Notes: generated by a model not told the origin, from the sequence alone. A DNA stretch of 64,000 bases from Bordetella genomosp. 4 (GCF_002261185.1 NZ_NEVQ01000022.1:620001-684000); one strand, 5' to 3'. Counted from the stretch's first letter, positions 10,808 to 20,616 are shown. Program-made: numbers and translations.

Positions 10808-12151
10808 TTGAAACTGCAAAGTCTTGACGACTTTTTGCGTCAGGTCGCTGTGCGCGACCCGCATCAGCCCGAATTCATGCAAGCCGTGCACGAAGTCATG
10901 TCCAGCTTGTGGCCCTTTATCGAGCAGCATCCGCACTACGCCGACCATGCCCTGCTCGAGCGATTGGTTGAGCCCGAGCGCGTAATCCAGTTCCGTATTT
11001 GCTGGACGGACGATCAAGGCAAGCCCCGCGTCAACCGCGGCTTTCGGGTACAGCACAGCTCGGCGATCGGTCCTTACAAGGGCGGCATGCGCTTTCACCC
11101 CTCGGTCAACCTGTCGGTATTGAAATTCCTCGGTTTCGAACAGACCCTGAAAAATGCGCTGACCACCTTGCCCATGGGCGGCGGTAAAGGCGGCTCGGAC
11201 TTCGATCCCAAAGGCAAATCCGACGCCGAAGTCATGCGTTTCTGCCAGGCGCTGATCCTCGAATTGCATCGCCACCTGGGCCCGGACACCGACGTGCCCG
11301 CAGGTGACATGGGCGTGGGCGCACGCGAAGTCGGCTTCATGGCCGGCATGATGAAGAAAATCTCCAACTCGGCCGCCAGCGTCTTTACCGGCAAAGGCCT
11401 GACCTTCGGCGGCAGCCTGATCCGTCCGGAAGCCACCGGCTACGGCACGGTGTATTTCGCCGAAGAAATGCTCAAGCGCACCGGCCTGTCGTTTGACGGC
11501 CTGCGCGTTGCCGTCTCGGGATCGGGCAACGTGGCGCAATATGCCATCGAAAAAGCGATGAGCCTAGGCGCACGTGTGGTCACTGTCTCGGACTCTGACG
11601 GCACCGTCATCGACGAAGCCGGCTTCACGCACGAAAAGCTCGCCGCGCTGATGCATCTCAAGAACGACTTGCGCGGCCGCCTGGCGGAGTATGCAGGTCA
11701 ATTCAAGTTGACCTACGTCGCAGGCAAGCGCCCGTGGCACGTGCCAGTCGACGTCGCTCTGCCGTGCGCGACCCAGAACGAACTCGAAATCGACGACGCG
11801 CGCACGCTGATCGCCAATGGCGTCAAATGCGTCGCCGAAGGCGCGAACATGCCGTCTACGCTGGAAGCCGCCAAGGCCTTCATCGACGCTGGCGTCCTGT
11901 ACGCCCCGGGCAAAGCCAGCAACGCTGGCGGCGTAGCCGTGTCGGGCCTGGAAATGAGCCAAAACGCCATCCGCCTGTCCTGGACTCGCGACGAAGTCGA
12001 TCAGCGCCTGCACTCCATCATGCGCGACATCCACGAAAACTGCGTGCGCCACGGCCAAGGCCGCGGCACCGCCGTCAACTATCTGGATGGCGCCAACATC
12101 GCCGGCTTCGTCAAAGTTGCCGACGCCATGATCCAGCAAGGCCTGTACTAA
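10808..12151 (+). CDS. gdhA: NADP-type glutamate dehydrogenase
   Basis: Reductive amination of 2-oxoglutarate to glutamate, an ammonia-assimilating step. I chose the TTG at 10808, which has AGGAG seven bases upstream (10796-10800). It yields 447 residues, the usual length of hexameric bacterial GdhA, while an upstream extension would be foreign to the family. Motifs: GPYKGGMRFHPSVN (substrate site), PMGGGKGGSDFDPKGKS (catalytic Lys region) and the dinucleotide motif VSGSGNVAQYA. The neighbouring terminator carries an inserted IS-end remnant. Confidence 0.94.
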   Translation: MKLQSLDDFLRQVAVRDPHQPEFMQAVHEVMSSLWPFIEQHPHYADHALLERLVEPERVIQFRICWTDDQGKPRVNRGFRVQHSSAIGPYKGGMRFHPSVNLSVLKFLGFEQTLKNALTTLPMGGGKGGSDFDPKGKSDAEVMRFCQALILELHRHLGPDTDVPAGDMGVGAREVGFMAGMMKKISNSAASVFTGKGLTFGGSLIRPEATGYGTVYFAEEMLKRTGLSFDGLRVAVSGSGNVAQYAIEKAMSLGARVVTVSDSDGTVIDEAGFTHEKLAALMHLKNDLRGRLAEYAGQFKLTYVAGKRPWHVPVDVALPCATQNELEIDDARTLIANGVKCVAEGANMPSTLEAAKAFIDAGVLYAPGKASNAGGVAVSGLEMSQNAIRLSWTRDEVDQRLHSIMRDIHENCVRHGQGRGTAVNYLDGANIAGFVKVADAMIQQGLY

Positions 12152-12169
12152 GATCCAATTCTCGTACGC

Positions 12170-12250
12170 AGCCCGCTAACTATGAACTGACTCCAAAGGT
12201 CGGACTGGCGTCCAACTTTTGGGGTGCAGTTCAAGCTGCGGGCTTTTTTT
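12170..12250 (+). terminator. gdhA terminator with an enlarged loop
   Basis: The arms AGCCCGC (12170-12176) and GCGGGCT (12238-12244), followed by a run of seven or eight T, form a typical rho-independent terminator. Its loop holds the 51-base inverted-repeat element at 12183-12233, which itself folds into a hairpin. Confidence 0.6.
12183..12233. repeat. 51-base element resembling joined IS3/IS150-group ends
   Basis: The sequence starts TGAACTG and ends CAGTTCA (perfect 7-base inverted repeat). The second half, read on the other strand, begins TGAACTGCACCCCAAAAG, which I recognise as close to IS3-family (IS150-group) termini. Only the two ends remain, separated by four bases, with no transposase. 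No clear target duplication is visible. It may be a deletion remnant or a very short MITE. Confidence 0.5.
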
Positions 12251-12278
12251 CGTCGGTCACATCAGGGGCGACACGCCT

Positions 12279-13043
12279 CTATGAAATGGTGCAGCGTGAC
12301 GGCAACGACGCCGTCGATTTCACAAAACACTCGCGTACTGGGCTGCCCTTGGGCAAGGCAAGAATAAGGTCTGCGGCGTTCTGTCCTAGGCGGTTTCTGA
12401 TATAAGCCGAGCCGCCCAAGTCTAATAGCTCGCGAACGCTCTCCAATCTGTCTTTCTTGACCGCAAGCAGCAACGGAGTGTCTCCCTGGTCATCTTGAGC
12501 GTTGATGATCTGCAACCATATACCTGCAAAACTCACCACGCCGAACGGGCATGTGAATTCCGCCTTCAGCGCATCTAGCTCCTCAAGCGCCGCCTGGCCT
12601 GACGCACCGTACCTGCCCCCACGCTCACGATCCCATATATAGCACTCCACAGCGTCGCGAAGCGCAACAATAATGTCGCAGCCATTACTCTCTGCCGCAA
12701 ACATGATCGGAGTACGCCCCCCCACGATGGGCGGAGTATGCTGAAGATCCTCTTTAGTACGCAAATTCCACACCTCAAGAGGCAGTTTCTTCATCATCAC
12801 CCTCAATGCTGCGTCTTTTCGTAGTGCCGCGGCGTGATGCAGCAACGAGTATGGCGATTGTTTGAGCCCTTTTACGATCAGCTCGCGGCTTTCCTTATCA
12901 TCAAGCAACTTACTGATTGCGGCTTCGTCTTCCCGCTCCACGTAATTTTGCAAACTCGCCATCAGGCTCTGCTGACATAGGCGATCGCACCCGGAAAGAA
13001 TGGGCTTCAAATAGGAGGCGGTAGTACCGAGAAAGCTAATCAT
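12279..13043 (-). CDS. Ankyrin-repeat-like protein, candidate secreted effector (copy A)
   Basis: 254 residues, function unknown. The segments SLLHHAAALRKDAALR, TPIMFAAESNGCDIIVAL and DDQGDTPLLLAVKKDRLESVRELLDLGG have ankyrin-repeat character, a fold used for protein-protein contacts. There is no signal peptide or membrane segment. The start ATG at 13043 is preceded by GGTGAGGTTTCAAAG, nearly identical to the leader of the next gene, its tandem paralogue. Base composition is visibly lower in GC than in the flanking core genes. An effector role is inferred from the company it keeps in the window; no secretion signal can be shown. Confidence 0.75.
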   Translation of the reverse strand: MISFLGTTASYLKPILSGCDRLCQQSLMASLQNYVEREDEAAISKLLDDKESRELIVKGLKQSPYSLLHHAAALRKDAALRVMMKKLPLEVWNLRTKEDLQHTPPIVGGRTPIMFAAESNGCDIIVALRDAVECYIWDRERGGRYGASGQAALEELDALKAEFTCPFGVVSFAGIWLQIINAQDDQGDTPLLLAVKKDRLESVRELLDLGGSAYIRNRLGQNAADLILALPKGSPVRECFVKSTASLPSRCTIS

Positions 13044-13113
13044 TTCTTTGAAACCTCACCGTTGGCAGATCAATCTTGCAGGTCGAATCCTGGACACCAA
13101 GGAGTGCACGCCT

Positions 13114-13932
13114 CTATAAAATGGCACAGCCTCTCGATGCAAGCACCGAGAGTGACGGCAAAGGCAACAGGTCCCAGAGTGACGGCTGCGCCGTCGACTT
13201 CAAAAAGAAGTCACGTATTGGACCGCTGGGCGAAGCAAGAATGACGCTCCGGGCGGTATGCCCAGACCGGTTTGCGATATCAGGGTCGGCGCGCAATGTT
13301 AATAGCTGGTAGAAGCTTTCATATCTGTCTTTGTTGACAGCAAGCAGCAGCGGAGTGTTTCCCGCGTCATCTTGAGCATTGACGATCTCCCACCATATGT
13401 CAGCAGAATGGACCTTTCCAGGCGGGCATTTGAACTCTGCCCTCAGTGCATCTAGCTCCTCGAGCGATACCTGACTTGGCGAATCCCGCCTGACCGGACT
13501 CTGACGATCACATACATAGCAGCTCACACCGTAGTGAAGCTCAAAGATAATCTTGCCGTTATTGCTCTCTGCTGCAAACATGATCGGCGTACGCCCACCC
13601 ATGATGGGCGGCGTATGCTCGAGATTCTCTTGAGTATGAAAATTCCACACCTCAAGAGGCAGTTTGTTCATCATTGCCATCAATGCTTTGTCTTTTCGCT
13701 GTGCCGCGGCTTGATGCAACAACGAGTATGGCGACTGTTTGAGCTCTTTAACGATCAACTCGACACTTTTCTTATCATCGAGCAAGTTATTGACTGCGAC
13801 GTCGTCATCCTGCTCCACGTACTTTTCCAAATGCGCCATCAGGGCCTGCCGACGCGAGCTATCACACGCGGAAGTGCTCTCAGAAATTAGGGGCTTCAGA
13901 CAGGAAGCGACAGTATCGGAAATTTTGGCCAT
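13114..13932 (-). CDS. Ankyrin-repeat-like protein, candidate secreted effector (copy B)
   Basis: 272-residue paralogue of the gene just downstream. The two share the blocks LIVKxLKQSPYSLLHxAAA, KLPLEVWNxxT and GGRTPIMFAAESN, and the ankyrin unit DDAGNTPLLLAVNKDR. I chose the ATG at 13932 because it has the same GGTTTCAAA leader with GTGAGG as its copy; the frame is open upstream to 13974. It ends in a unique tail of about 30 residues. The two genes are in tandem, same strand, about 70 bases apart. Most likely a recent duplication of an accessory gene. Confidence 0.75.
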   Translation of the reverse strand: MAKISDTVASCLKPLISESTSACDSSRRQALMAHLEKYVEQDDDVAVNNLLDDKKSVELIVKELKQSPYSLLHQAAAQRKDKALMAMMNKLPLEVWNFHTQENLEHTPPIMGGRTPIMFAAESNNGKIIFELHYGVSCYVCDRQSPVRRDSPSQVSLEELDALRAEFKCPPGKVHSADIWWEIVNAQDDAGNTPLLLAVNKDRYESFYQLLTLRADPDIANRSGHTARSVILASPSGPIRDFFLKSTAQPSLWDLLPLPSLSVLASRGCAIL

Positions 13933-14314
13933 TTTTTGAAACCTCACTGTTGAAAAAACAGTCGTGCAGAGCATCGACCGGGAGACGACTAGGCACTAGT
14001 TCAAAACCAATTTGCCAGCCAGCCTACCCATTTCTTGGCCGTAGCAACCGAAACCCGTACAAAATCGGACTGCGCTGACTACGGCCAATCACAGGGGTAC
14101 GCGCCTGCATGCTGTGACGTCATCGATGTGCTCACCCGAGCGACGCTCGCCACGACTCTTTGGCGGACGAAAACAGCGACACCGCGGGAATTGGTCCGGA
14201 AATACGGCCACCGGTAGGAAGCCGGAGGATTTTGACAGCCCGGTCACTAACATCGACGCTGCTCAGAAGTCCCGAGCTCTTAACAACCTGGACCCCAACT
14301 GTGAACGCTCAATT
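13933..14314. other. 382-base region between divergent accessory genes
   Basis: Lies between the ankyrin pair (minus) and the large unknown gene (plus). The plus-strand frame is open from 14114, but codon use there looks random and the first family-like start is 14315. I found no good match to the GGAAC-N14/15-GTTACC motif seen at three other loci. A weak GGAATT-N14-GCCACC lies near 14187-14212. Confidence 0.35.
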
Positions 14315-16480
14315 ATGACTACCATTACTGCTGTAGAACCCATTACATTCCGCGAATACCACGCACCCTCCAAGGAGCTCGAAAAAGCTCAAAACGCTGC
14401 CAAAACGTTGCGTCCAAAAATTGAAGATTTTGATATCTACGAGGACTATTCGCCCAGCAAAACATGTGCAGCCGCCGTGGTCGACAGTGCAGAAGATCCC
14501 CTGTTGGACGATTGGGTAGAGACTGAAGTCGACTTCCCAAACACGTTGAAGCTTTTCGATGGCAAAGACCCGTCGCTCGAGCAGGCATTCGACGCCCTGA
14601 ACACTCTCGCCCGAAAACGCATAGCGGATCAAATCGAGCCGACTCAGACCAATGCAGAGCCGGCATCCTCCTGGCGGTCGGCATTCACCATCCCCATGGC
14701 GGGAATATATAACGCAGCGACTGGCGCGGCCCAGGTCTGGACACGAAATAATGCACCCGAATCAATCAGAAAATTCGATGCGAGTCAGCAGATGGAACGT
14801 GCCTCGGAGCTGGTTTGCCAAATCCAGGAGAAGCTGCAACGCTTGGACGAAAGTATTTGCAAGGCAAACGGCAACAAGGTAACGCCACTCGACGCTGGCC
14901 GTATTGATCCCGTCCGGCTCTCGACCTGGGACTCTCTCCAAAACTTCTCGGCGCGTACGCAAGGGGCCGTGACCGCACTTCTCGATACAACGGTAGGCGT
15001 GGCATCCGGCGTCGCCATCGGAGGCGTAGCCACGACTGGCATATTGGGGCTGGGTTTCGGTGCTGCAGCGTTGAGCGGCGGAGCCATCCTCGCTCTGAAA
15101 GAGATGCGCAGCTTGCCAGAGCGCGCCGAGAGCGTCGGCGTGCGAAACGTGCTAGACACCCGACTGCCCGATATCCAAAAGGACCTCGACGAGTTGAACG
15201 CCATCATCAGTCAAGAGGACCATCGACGAGTCATTAGCCAACGTATTATGGCGACTATTGCGTTGCGCTATGACCACTGTCGCGCGCTGGATCAAGCGAT
15301 AAAGGGAGCCGAAAAGGCACTGAGAACACGTATCGCAACGGTCAGCGAACTTGAAAATGGTATGGCTGTACCTGCAGCAGCATCTCGGTCGTCACAACCC
15401 ATTACTCCTCAATTAATCGCTCACGGCAACGACCCGACACGTAATGCCGTGCTCGCACAGCTCGCGCAAAAACGTGACGCGCTCTACAATTTTATCGCCT
15501 CGCTCATCCAAGGGTTCAATACGCTGAGCGCACGACTGTTGCTCACGCCTCAGGCACGCGAAGTGTATGCTAATGCCAAGGCGGACAAAAATGCCGAAGA
15601 GGTATTTAAAACTGCATACAAAACGCTGCTCCAGGACTTGTCCGACTTCAAGAACAGCACTCTCGCTCCTGGCATTGACGTGATCGCCCTTCAGAACCTG
15701 GAAAACAGCGGCACTCCAACAAAAGTAACGGATACTGCTTTACGGGCAGATATCGCTATCGGCCAAAACCTCACTCGTACGATTCTCTCATCGGGGCCGA
15801 ACTTCGGCGCCGTCAAATACACAGCCAGGGCAGGCGCACAGGAACGCAGCTACGCCGTGCCTAGCAACTTGACGACGGTGCGGTCGATTGCTCGATATAT
15901 CGATGCGCAGGCCATCTCGAATGTTCGAGACCTCTCCGCCGCGGCCAAGGCACCCGCGTTGTCGCAAGGCCATGACGGCTCTTATACCATTGCGGATCCA
16001 GACCGCAAACTCTACAGTTTCTTGGCCAGCGCCCCCACGGCCCGCGCTAATTTCTCGAACCCCGCCGACCTAGGATCCTCGGCAAAACTGATCGATACCG
16101 GTATCGGGCGCATGACCGTTGCCGACTACAGCAGCACTTTCCCCGGCGGCGCGAACCAAATGGAGTTCGAGACCAAACTCGACAAAAACGGCGCCAGCAT
16201 CTTGACGATACGCTTTTCGAAACAGCCTGAGGAATCCCTATTCAGGTCAGAGCAAACCACGGCACTAGAGATCATCAAGAACCAGCAGAAAAAGCTGGTG
16301 ACGGAACAAACACCTGCCAAAACGTCGGATTTCACTGGCATGTCTGTGGCAGAAATCCAGGCATATCTGGACAACATGACGCTTCTTTGCGATGAGCAGA
16401 CGACACTGCTTCAGGAAGACCGCCGTCAGTTCGATGCCCTGAACAAATGGGAAAATCCGACATTCACGCGACACGCGTAA
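14315..16480 (+). CDS. Large unrecognised protein, family shared with the protein at 40.4 kb
   Basis: 721 residues from the ATG at 14315 (788 from 14114); the start is uncertain because no strong ribosome site is visible. A polar N-terminus is followed by a helical region, one long hydrophobic glycine-rich stretch (about residues 225-265, GVASGVAIGGVATTGILG...) able to enter a membrane, coiled helices, and a globular C-terminal part. The C-terminal half aligns by eye with the protein at 40370-42424: IGQNLTRTI/MGQNIAHAL, ADPDRKLYSFLASAPT/DDPHSHFYDFLMQAPT, and WENPTFTR/WEHPNYRR at the end. No known domain is recognised. A type III effector or translocator role is a guess from hydrophobic layout and context. 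Confidence 0.8.
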   Translation: MTTITAVEPITFREYHAPSKELEKAQNAAKTLRPKIEDFDIYEDYSPSKTCAAAVVDSAEDPLLDDWVETEVDFPNTLKLFDGKDPSLEQAFDALNTLARKRIADQIEPTQTNAEPASSWRSAFTIPMAGIYNAATGAAQVWTRNNAPESIRKFDASQQMERASELVCQIQEKLQRLDESICKANGNKVTPLDAGRIDPVRLSTWDSLQNFSARTQGAVTALLDTTVGVASGVAIGGVATTGILGLGFGAAALSGGAILALKEMRSLPERAESVGVRNVLDTRLPDIQKDLDELNAIISQEDHRRVISQRIMATIALRYDHCRALDQAIKGAEKALRTRIATVSELENGMAVPAAASRSSQPITPQLIAHGNDPTRNAVLAQLAQKRDALYNFIASLIQGFNTLSARLLLTPQAREVYANAKADKNAEEVFKTAYKTLLQDLSDFKNSTLAPGIDVIALQNLENSGTPTKVTDTALRADIAIGQNLTRTILSSGPNFGAVKYTARAGAQERSYAVPSNLTTVRSIARYIDAQAISNVRDLSAAAKAPALSQGHDGSYTIADPDRKLYSFLASAPTARANFSNPADLGSSAKLIDTGIGRMTVADYSSTFPGGANQMEFETKLDKNGASILTIRFSKQPEESLFRSEQTTALEIIKNQQKKLVTEQTPAKTSDFTGMSVAEIQAYLDNMTLLCDEQTTLLQEDRRQFDALNKWENPTFTRHA

Positions 16481-16509
16481 ACTGTATAACGTAGTGCGCA
16501 ACGCTGTGC

Positions 16510-16541
16510 ATCCCCATTGGCAAAACATCGCCAATGGGGAT
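16510..16541. terminator. Strong hairpin after the large unknown gene
   Basis: Perfect 12-base stem ATCCCCATTGGC/GCCAATGGGGAT with an 8-base loop. There is no T-run, so it may be a 3'-stabilising hairpin or a bidirectional terminator between two convergent genes. Confidence 0.55.
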
Positions 16542-16579
16542 ACGTCCGCTAGTAGAGTTTGCCCCGTTGATCCCGCACG

Positions 16580-17218
16580 TCAATGCCAATCATCACGGTA
16601 CACAAAACGCGGCATTTGCCAGTTGAACCTCAACGCCAACAATCGGAACGTCAACCCCGCCAGCAACGCGACCGGCACCACAGCGCCGAGGGCCCAGCCC
16701 AGCTTCAGCAAGCCCACATAAAGCGCACCGGTCACAATCGACACGCTCGCATACAGCTCTTTACGGAACAACAGTGGCACATCGTTGCACAGCACATCGC
16801 GCAGCACCCCACCCGCGCAGCCCGTGATCATGCCGCTGATCAACACCACGCTGGTCGACATCTCCATCTGCTGCGCGACCTGGCAGCCAATGACCGTAAA
16901 CGCCACCAGCCCCACAGCATCCAGCCACAGGAATAATCGACGCAGCCGCCGCATCAGCGGCGCAATGAACGCTGTCACCAATGCCGCACCGGCTGTCATC
17001 GCCAAGTATTCCGGATGCGCCACCCACGTCAGCGGATAGTGTCCCAACAGCACATCGCGCAACGACCCGCCGCCCAGCGCCGTCACACAAGCGATGATGC
17101 ATACCCCCATCCAATCCATATCGCGACGCCCGGCTGCCAGCGCGGCCGTCATCGCTTCAGCCACGATCGCGATCAGATACAAGGTATGCAACAACACGGT
17201 AGACGTCTCAACAGGCAT
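16580..17218 (-). CDS. TRIC-type/UPF0126 membrane protein
   Basis: 212 residues with six or seven hydrophobic helices and an internal duplication: each half contains a glycine-rich G(G/V)(S/L)RD motif, GGGSLRDVLLG near residue 48 and AGGVLRDVLCND near 135. This is the Gly_transporter (PF03458) double domain of the YicG/TRIC family; proposed roles are cation channel or small-solute transport in the inner membrane. I chose the ATG at 17218, which has GAGG six bases upstream. It is a single gene convergent with the accessory gene and looks like part of the core genome. Confidence 0.85.
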   Translation of the reverse strand: MPVETSTVLLHTLYLIAIVAEAMTAALAAGRRDMDWMGVCIIACVTALGGGSLRDVLLGHYPLTWVAHPEYLAMTAGAALVTAFIAPLMRRLRRLFLWLDAVGLVAFTVIGCQVAQQMEMSTSVVLISGMITGCAGGVLRDVLCNDVPLLFRKELYASVSIVTGALYVGLLKLGWALGAVVPVALLAGLTFRLLALRFNWQMPRFVYRDDWH

Positions 17219-17307
17219 GATTACCTCACGCACCCCACGAATAAAGCCCCGCCGCGCATCCGAGCGATGATCGCGCAGCTATCCAGGCGCACCCCGCTAT
17301 TAGCCCG

Positions 17308-18549
17308 TCAGGCAGGTGACTCCAACGCGTCGATCACCCGGCGTTGGCGCCACAACAACACTAGCCCCGGTATCGCGATCGCCACCGTCAACAGGAAAAA
17401 CCCGGGCCAACCCAGCCAATGCACCAACGGCGGCGTCAACGGACCGGCTAGGTAAATCCGCCCTACCGCCGACAACGCCGACAACAACGCAAACTGCGTC
17501 GCGGAAAACCGTTGCTGGCACAACGCCATCAGCAATGCGACGAAAGATGCCGTCCCCAGCCCACCGCACAAGTTTTCCACCCCAATGGCCGTGGCCATCA
17601 GCCAGATACTCTTTGGACTGACCGCGATCACCCAATAACCCAGATTGGAGATTGCCTGCAAAATGCCAAATGCCATCAGCGAACGATACAAACCCCATCG
17701 CGCCATCAACGAACCGCCGGCCAACGCGCCCACAATCGTCGCAAGCAGACCTAATACCTTGTTCACCGTCCCCACCTCAGTGGGATCAAACCCGGCACCG
17801 CGTATCAAAAACGTCGTAGACAACGCCCCCGCAAAGGCATCGCCCAGCTTGTACAGCACAATCAGTGTCAAGACCGTATAAGCCCCGCGCCGCGAAAAAA
17901 ACTCGCGAAAAGGCTCGACCACCGCCACACCTAAAGAACGCGGTGCGCTGGCAGGTTGCTCAGGTTCGGGCGCCCAGAGCGTAGCCGCAGAACACAGCAG
18001 CATCAACACGCCCATCAGGACATACATCGGCCCCCACCCCAGCCATTGGTCTGCCAGAATCAACGCCAGTCCGCCTGACACAACCATCGCCAGCCGGTAC
18101 CCCAGCACCTTGACCGCGACCCCGGCCCCTCGCTCGTCTCGACGCAGCACGTCGGTGCTATAGGCGTCAAAAACAATATCCTGCGTCGCCGACAGAAACG
18201 CCACCATCACTGCCAGCAACGCCAGGGGCAACAACGCCGACTTGGGCGACAACATCCCCATCGCCATAATGGTGATCGCCAGCAGCAACTGCGTAACCAG
18301 CATCCACCCGCGCCGGCGCCCCAAAATCGGAGGCACATAACGATCCAGCAGCGGCGCCCACAGAAACTTCAGCGTGTAGGCCGACCCCACCAGGGTCAAG
18401 AAACCGATTTGCTCGAGCGAGACCTGCTCCACTGTGGCCCACGCCTGCAGGGTGCCACCAGTCAGCGCGATCGGCAAACCGCTGGCAAACCCCAACACCA
18501 GTAACGGCGCGACCCGCCGGCTGAAATAAACATGGGATGCGACAGTAAT
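17308..18549 (-). CDS. ampG: Muropeptide MFS permease AmpG
   Basis: Imports anhydro-muropeptides for cell wall recycling; major facilitator superfamily, about 12 membrane segments. The family N-terminus RRVAPLLVLGFASGLPIALTGGTLQAW is clear. The start is odd: no ATG, GTG or TTG lies near it in frame. AGGAG stands seven bases before an ATT at 18549, giving 413 residues. The only other usual start is a TTG at 18726 inside metW, with a non-family extension. I prefer the ATT with caution. The gene follows metW in the same direction. Confidence 0.88.
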   Translation of the reverse strand: MTVASHVYFSRRVAPLLVLGFASGLPIALTGGTLQAWATVEQVSLEQIGFLTLVGSAYTLKFLWAPLLDRYVPPILGRRRGWMLVTQLLLAITIMAMGMLSPKSALLPLALLAVMVAFLSATQDIVFDAYSTDVLRRDERGAGVAVKVLGYRLAMVVSGGLALILADQWLGWGPMYVLMGVLMLLCSAATLWAPEPEQPASAPRSLGVAVVEPFREFFSRRGAYTVLTLIVLYKLGDAFAGALSTTFLIRGAGFDPTEVGTVNKVLGLLATIVGALAGGSLMARWGLYRSLMAFGILQAISNLGYWVIAVSPKSIWLMATAIGVENLCGGLGTASFVALLMALCQQRFSATQFALLSALSAVGRIYLAGPLTPPLVHWLGWPGFFLLTVAIAIPGLVLLWRQRRVIDALESPA

Positions 18550-18683
18550 AGGGGCTCTCCTGACAACAATGGCGCTGAAACCGCCGGATACCCGGCATAT
18601 TAACCAATGGCAGTAACGTCGCGGCCAGCCCAGCGTCCGCGCCGCGCCCCCCCACGCTCTGGCCGCCTCGCGAACGCCCCGCG

Positions 18684-19301
18684 TCAGTCCGCCGCGTACC
18701 GATAAACCGCCAACGTACTGCGCCAACCCGGCAACACGTTGATTTCGCGCCCCTCGTGAAATGTCGCGCGCTCCAGGATCCGCAAATTCAGATCCGCGGC
18801 CAGCCGCTCAAAATCGCGCAGGGTGCACAGATGGATATTCGGCGTGTTGTACCACTGATACGGCATCTGCCCCGTCACCGGCATACGCCCGCGCAAGATC
18901 GACCACCCGTGAGGCCAGTAGCCGAAATTCGGAAACGACACGATGCCATAGCGCGCCACGCGCGCCATCTCTCGCAGAATATGTTCGGTGCGATGCATGG
19001 ATTGCAGCGTCTGCGACAGCACCACCGTATCGAACTGCTTATCGTCGAACAGCGCCAGGCCGTCTTCGAGGTTCTGCTGAATGACTTCGACTCCCCGCTG
19101 CACGCAGGCGATCACATGCTGATCGTCGATTTCGACGCCTGCTCCTCGCACCCGACGCTCGTCACGCAGATACGCGAGCAACGCCCCATCGCCACACCCC
19201 AGATCCAAGACCCGGCTGCCCGGCTCGATCCAACTGGCGATGCGGACCAGGTCAGGGCGCATGCCCTGTACACGCCCAGGTTTTACCGACACGGGACTCA
19301 T
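18684..19301 (-). CDS. metW: Methionine biosynthesis protein MetW
   Basis: SAM-dependent methyltransferase-fold partner of MetX, 205 residues. The SAM loop [15 protein letters not shown] is at about 31-45, and the family segments [17 protein letters not shown] and [12 protein letters not shown] follow. Its ATG overlaps the metX stop codon, so translation is coupled. In many proteobacteria MetW is needed for full activity of MetX. Both genes are under the SAM-II riboswitch upstream of metX. Confidence 0.95.
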   Translation of the reverse strand: MSPVSVKPGRVQGMRPDLVRIASWIEPGSRVLDLGCGDGALLAYLRDERRVRGAGVEIDDQHVIACVQRGVEVIQQNLEDGLALFDDKQFDTVVLSQTLQSMHRTEHILREMARVARYGIVSFPNFGYWPHGWSILRGRMPVTGQMPYQWYNTPNIHLCTLRDFERLAADLNLRILERATFHEGREINVLPGWRSTLAVYRYAAD

Positions 19302-20611
19302 GCTGGCTCCTCTGTAGTCCTTCTGGACGGAGATGCGCCCGCTGTGGCAGACGAGGCGTGCAGCGGCAACGCGGCATTTTGGTCCGGCGTAGTCATCCCT
19401 AATTCCAACTCACGTGCAATACGCTCGTAATACCCTCGCACGACCGCGTGGTAGCGCGAATCGTCCAGCAAAAACGCATCGTGCCCATGCGGCGCATCGA
19501 TCTCGGCATACGTAACCGGGCTGCCATTTTTGAGCAACGCGCGCACAATCTCGCGCGAACGTTCAGGCGGAAAACGCCAATCCGTCGAAAATGACACCAG
19601 CAAAAAATCTGCGGTCGCCGGCGCCAAGGCACGCGCCAAGTCACCACCCGTACTGCGGGCCGGATCAAAATAATCCAACGCACGCGTAATCAGCAGATAG
19701 GTATTCGCGTCGAAATAGCGAGAGAATTTTTCGCCCTGATACCGCAAATACGACTCGACCTCGAACTCTACGTCATAGCCATAGCGATATGCACCGCCCT
19801 CGGCCGGCTCACGCTGGGTGCGGCCGAATTTCTCGGCCATGTCGTCATCCGACAAATAGGTAATATGCCCTATCATCCGTGCGACAGACAGCCCGCGCCG
19901 AGGCACCGTATGCTGGGCGTAATAATCGCCGCCATGGAAATCGGGGTCCGTGATAATGGCGCGCCGCGCCACCTCGTTAAAGCCGATATTCTGAGCCGAC
20001 AAGCGCGGCGTACTGGCCACCACGATGCAATGCGCCACGCGATCGGGGCACGTAATTGCCCAACTGAGGGCCTGCATCCCCCCTAGAGACCCGCCCATCA
20101 CGGCAGCAAAACGCTCGATCCCGAAATAATCTGCCAAACGGGCTTGGGCATGGACCCAATCCTCGACCGTCAGCACGGGAAATGCCGCCCCCCAGGGCTG
20201 CCCGGTCTCGGGATTGATACTGGCCGGCCCGGTAGACCCGAAACACGAACCGAGATTATTCACCCCGATCACAAAAAAAACGTTCGTATCCAGCGGCTTG
20301 CCGGGCCCAACCATGTTGTCCCACCAGCCGATATCCTTGGGATTGTCATGAGCGACGCCCGCCACGTGATGCGAAGCGTTCAAGGCGTGGCACACCAACA
20401 CCGCATTGGTGCGCTGCGCGTTTAACGTGCCATAGGTCTCGACCGCCAGTTCATAGGATGGCAGCGATTGACCACTGGCCAGTGGCAACGGCTCGTCGAA
20501 ACGGATGAATTGCGGAGTCACCATGCCTACCGAACCAGGCGCGGGCTCAGCGGATGACGGAATGGAACCGGGGGCAATCCCCTCGGCGGAATGCAAGGCA
20601 GGAGCGGTCAT
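19298..20611 (-). CDS. metX: Homoserine O-acyltransferase MetX
   Basis: First committed step of methionine synthesis: acylation of homoserine. 437 residues, alpha/beta hydrolase fold. The nucleophile Ser is in [14 protein letters not shown], with Asp in [12 protein letters not shown] and His in APHGHDAF. Whether it uses acetyl- or succinyl-CoA cannot be read from the sequence; beta-proteobacterial MetX enzymes are often succinyltransferases. I chose the ATG at 20611: AAAGAGG just upstream is the 3' part of the SAM-II riboswitch. An in-frame extension to 20695 would translate through the riboswitch and is rejected. Confidence 0.95.
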   Translation of the reverse strand: MTAPALHSAEGIAPGSIPSSAEPAPGSVGMVTPQFIRFDEPLPLASGQSLPSYELAVETYGTLNAQRTNAVLVCHALNASHHVAGVAHDNPKDIGWWDNMVGPGKPLDTNVFFVIGVNNLGSCFGSTGPASINPETGQPWGAAFPVLTVEDWVHAQARLADYFGIERFAAVMGGSLGGMQALSWAITCPDRVAHCIVVASTPRLSAQNIGFNEVARRAIITDPDFHGGDYYAQHTVPRRGLSVARMIGHITYLSDDDMAEKFGRTQREPAEGGAYRYGYDVEFEVESYLRYQGEKFSRYFDANTYLLITRALDYFDPARSTGGDLARALAPATADFLLVSFSTDWRFPPERSREIVRALLKNGSPVTYAEIDAPHGHDAFLLDDSRYHAVVRGYYERIARELELGMTTPDQNAALPLHASSATAGASPSRRTTEEPA

Positions 20612-20616
20612 ACGGA

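Noticed and set aside
14187-14212. GGAATT-N14-GCCACC as a fourth ECF-type promoter
   Set aside because: Too many mismatches to both boxes; not counted as support for the regulon.
14114-14314. 67-codon extension of the large unknown protein
   Set aside because: Arg/Ser-rich, unlike the rest; no ribosome site at 14114. Kept only as an alternative start.
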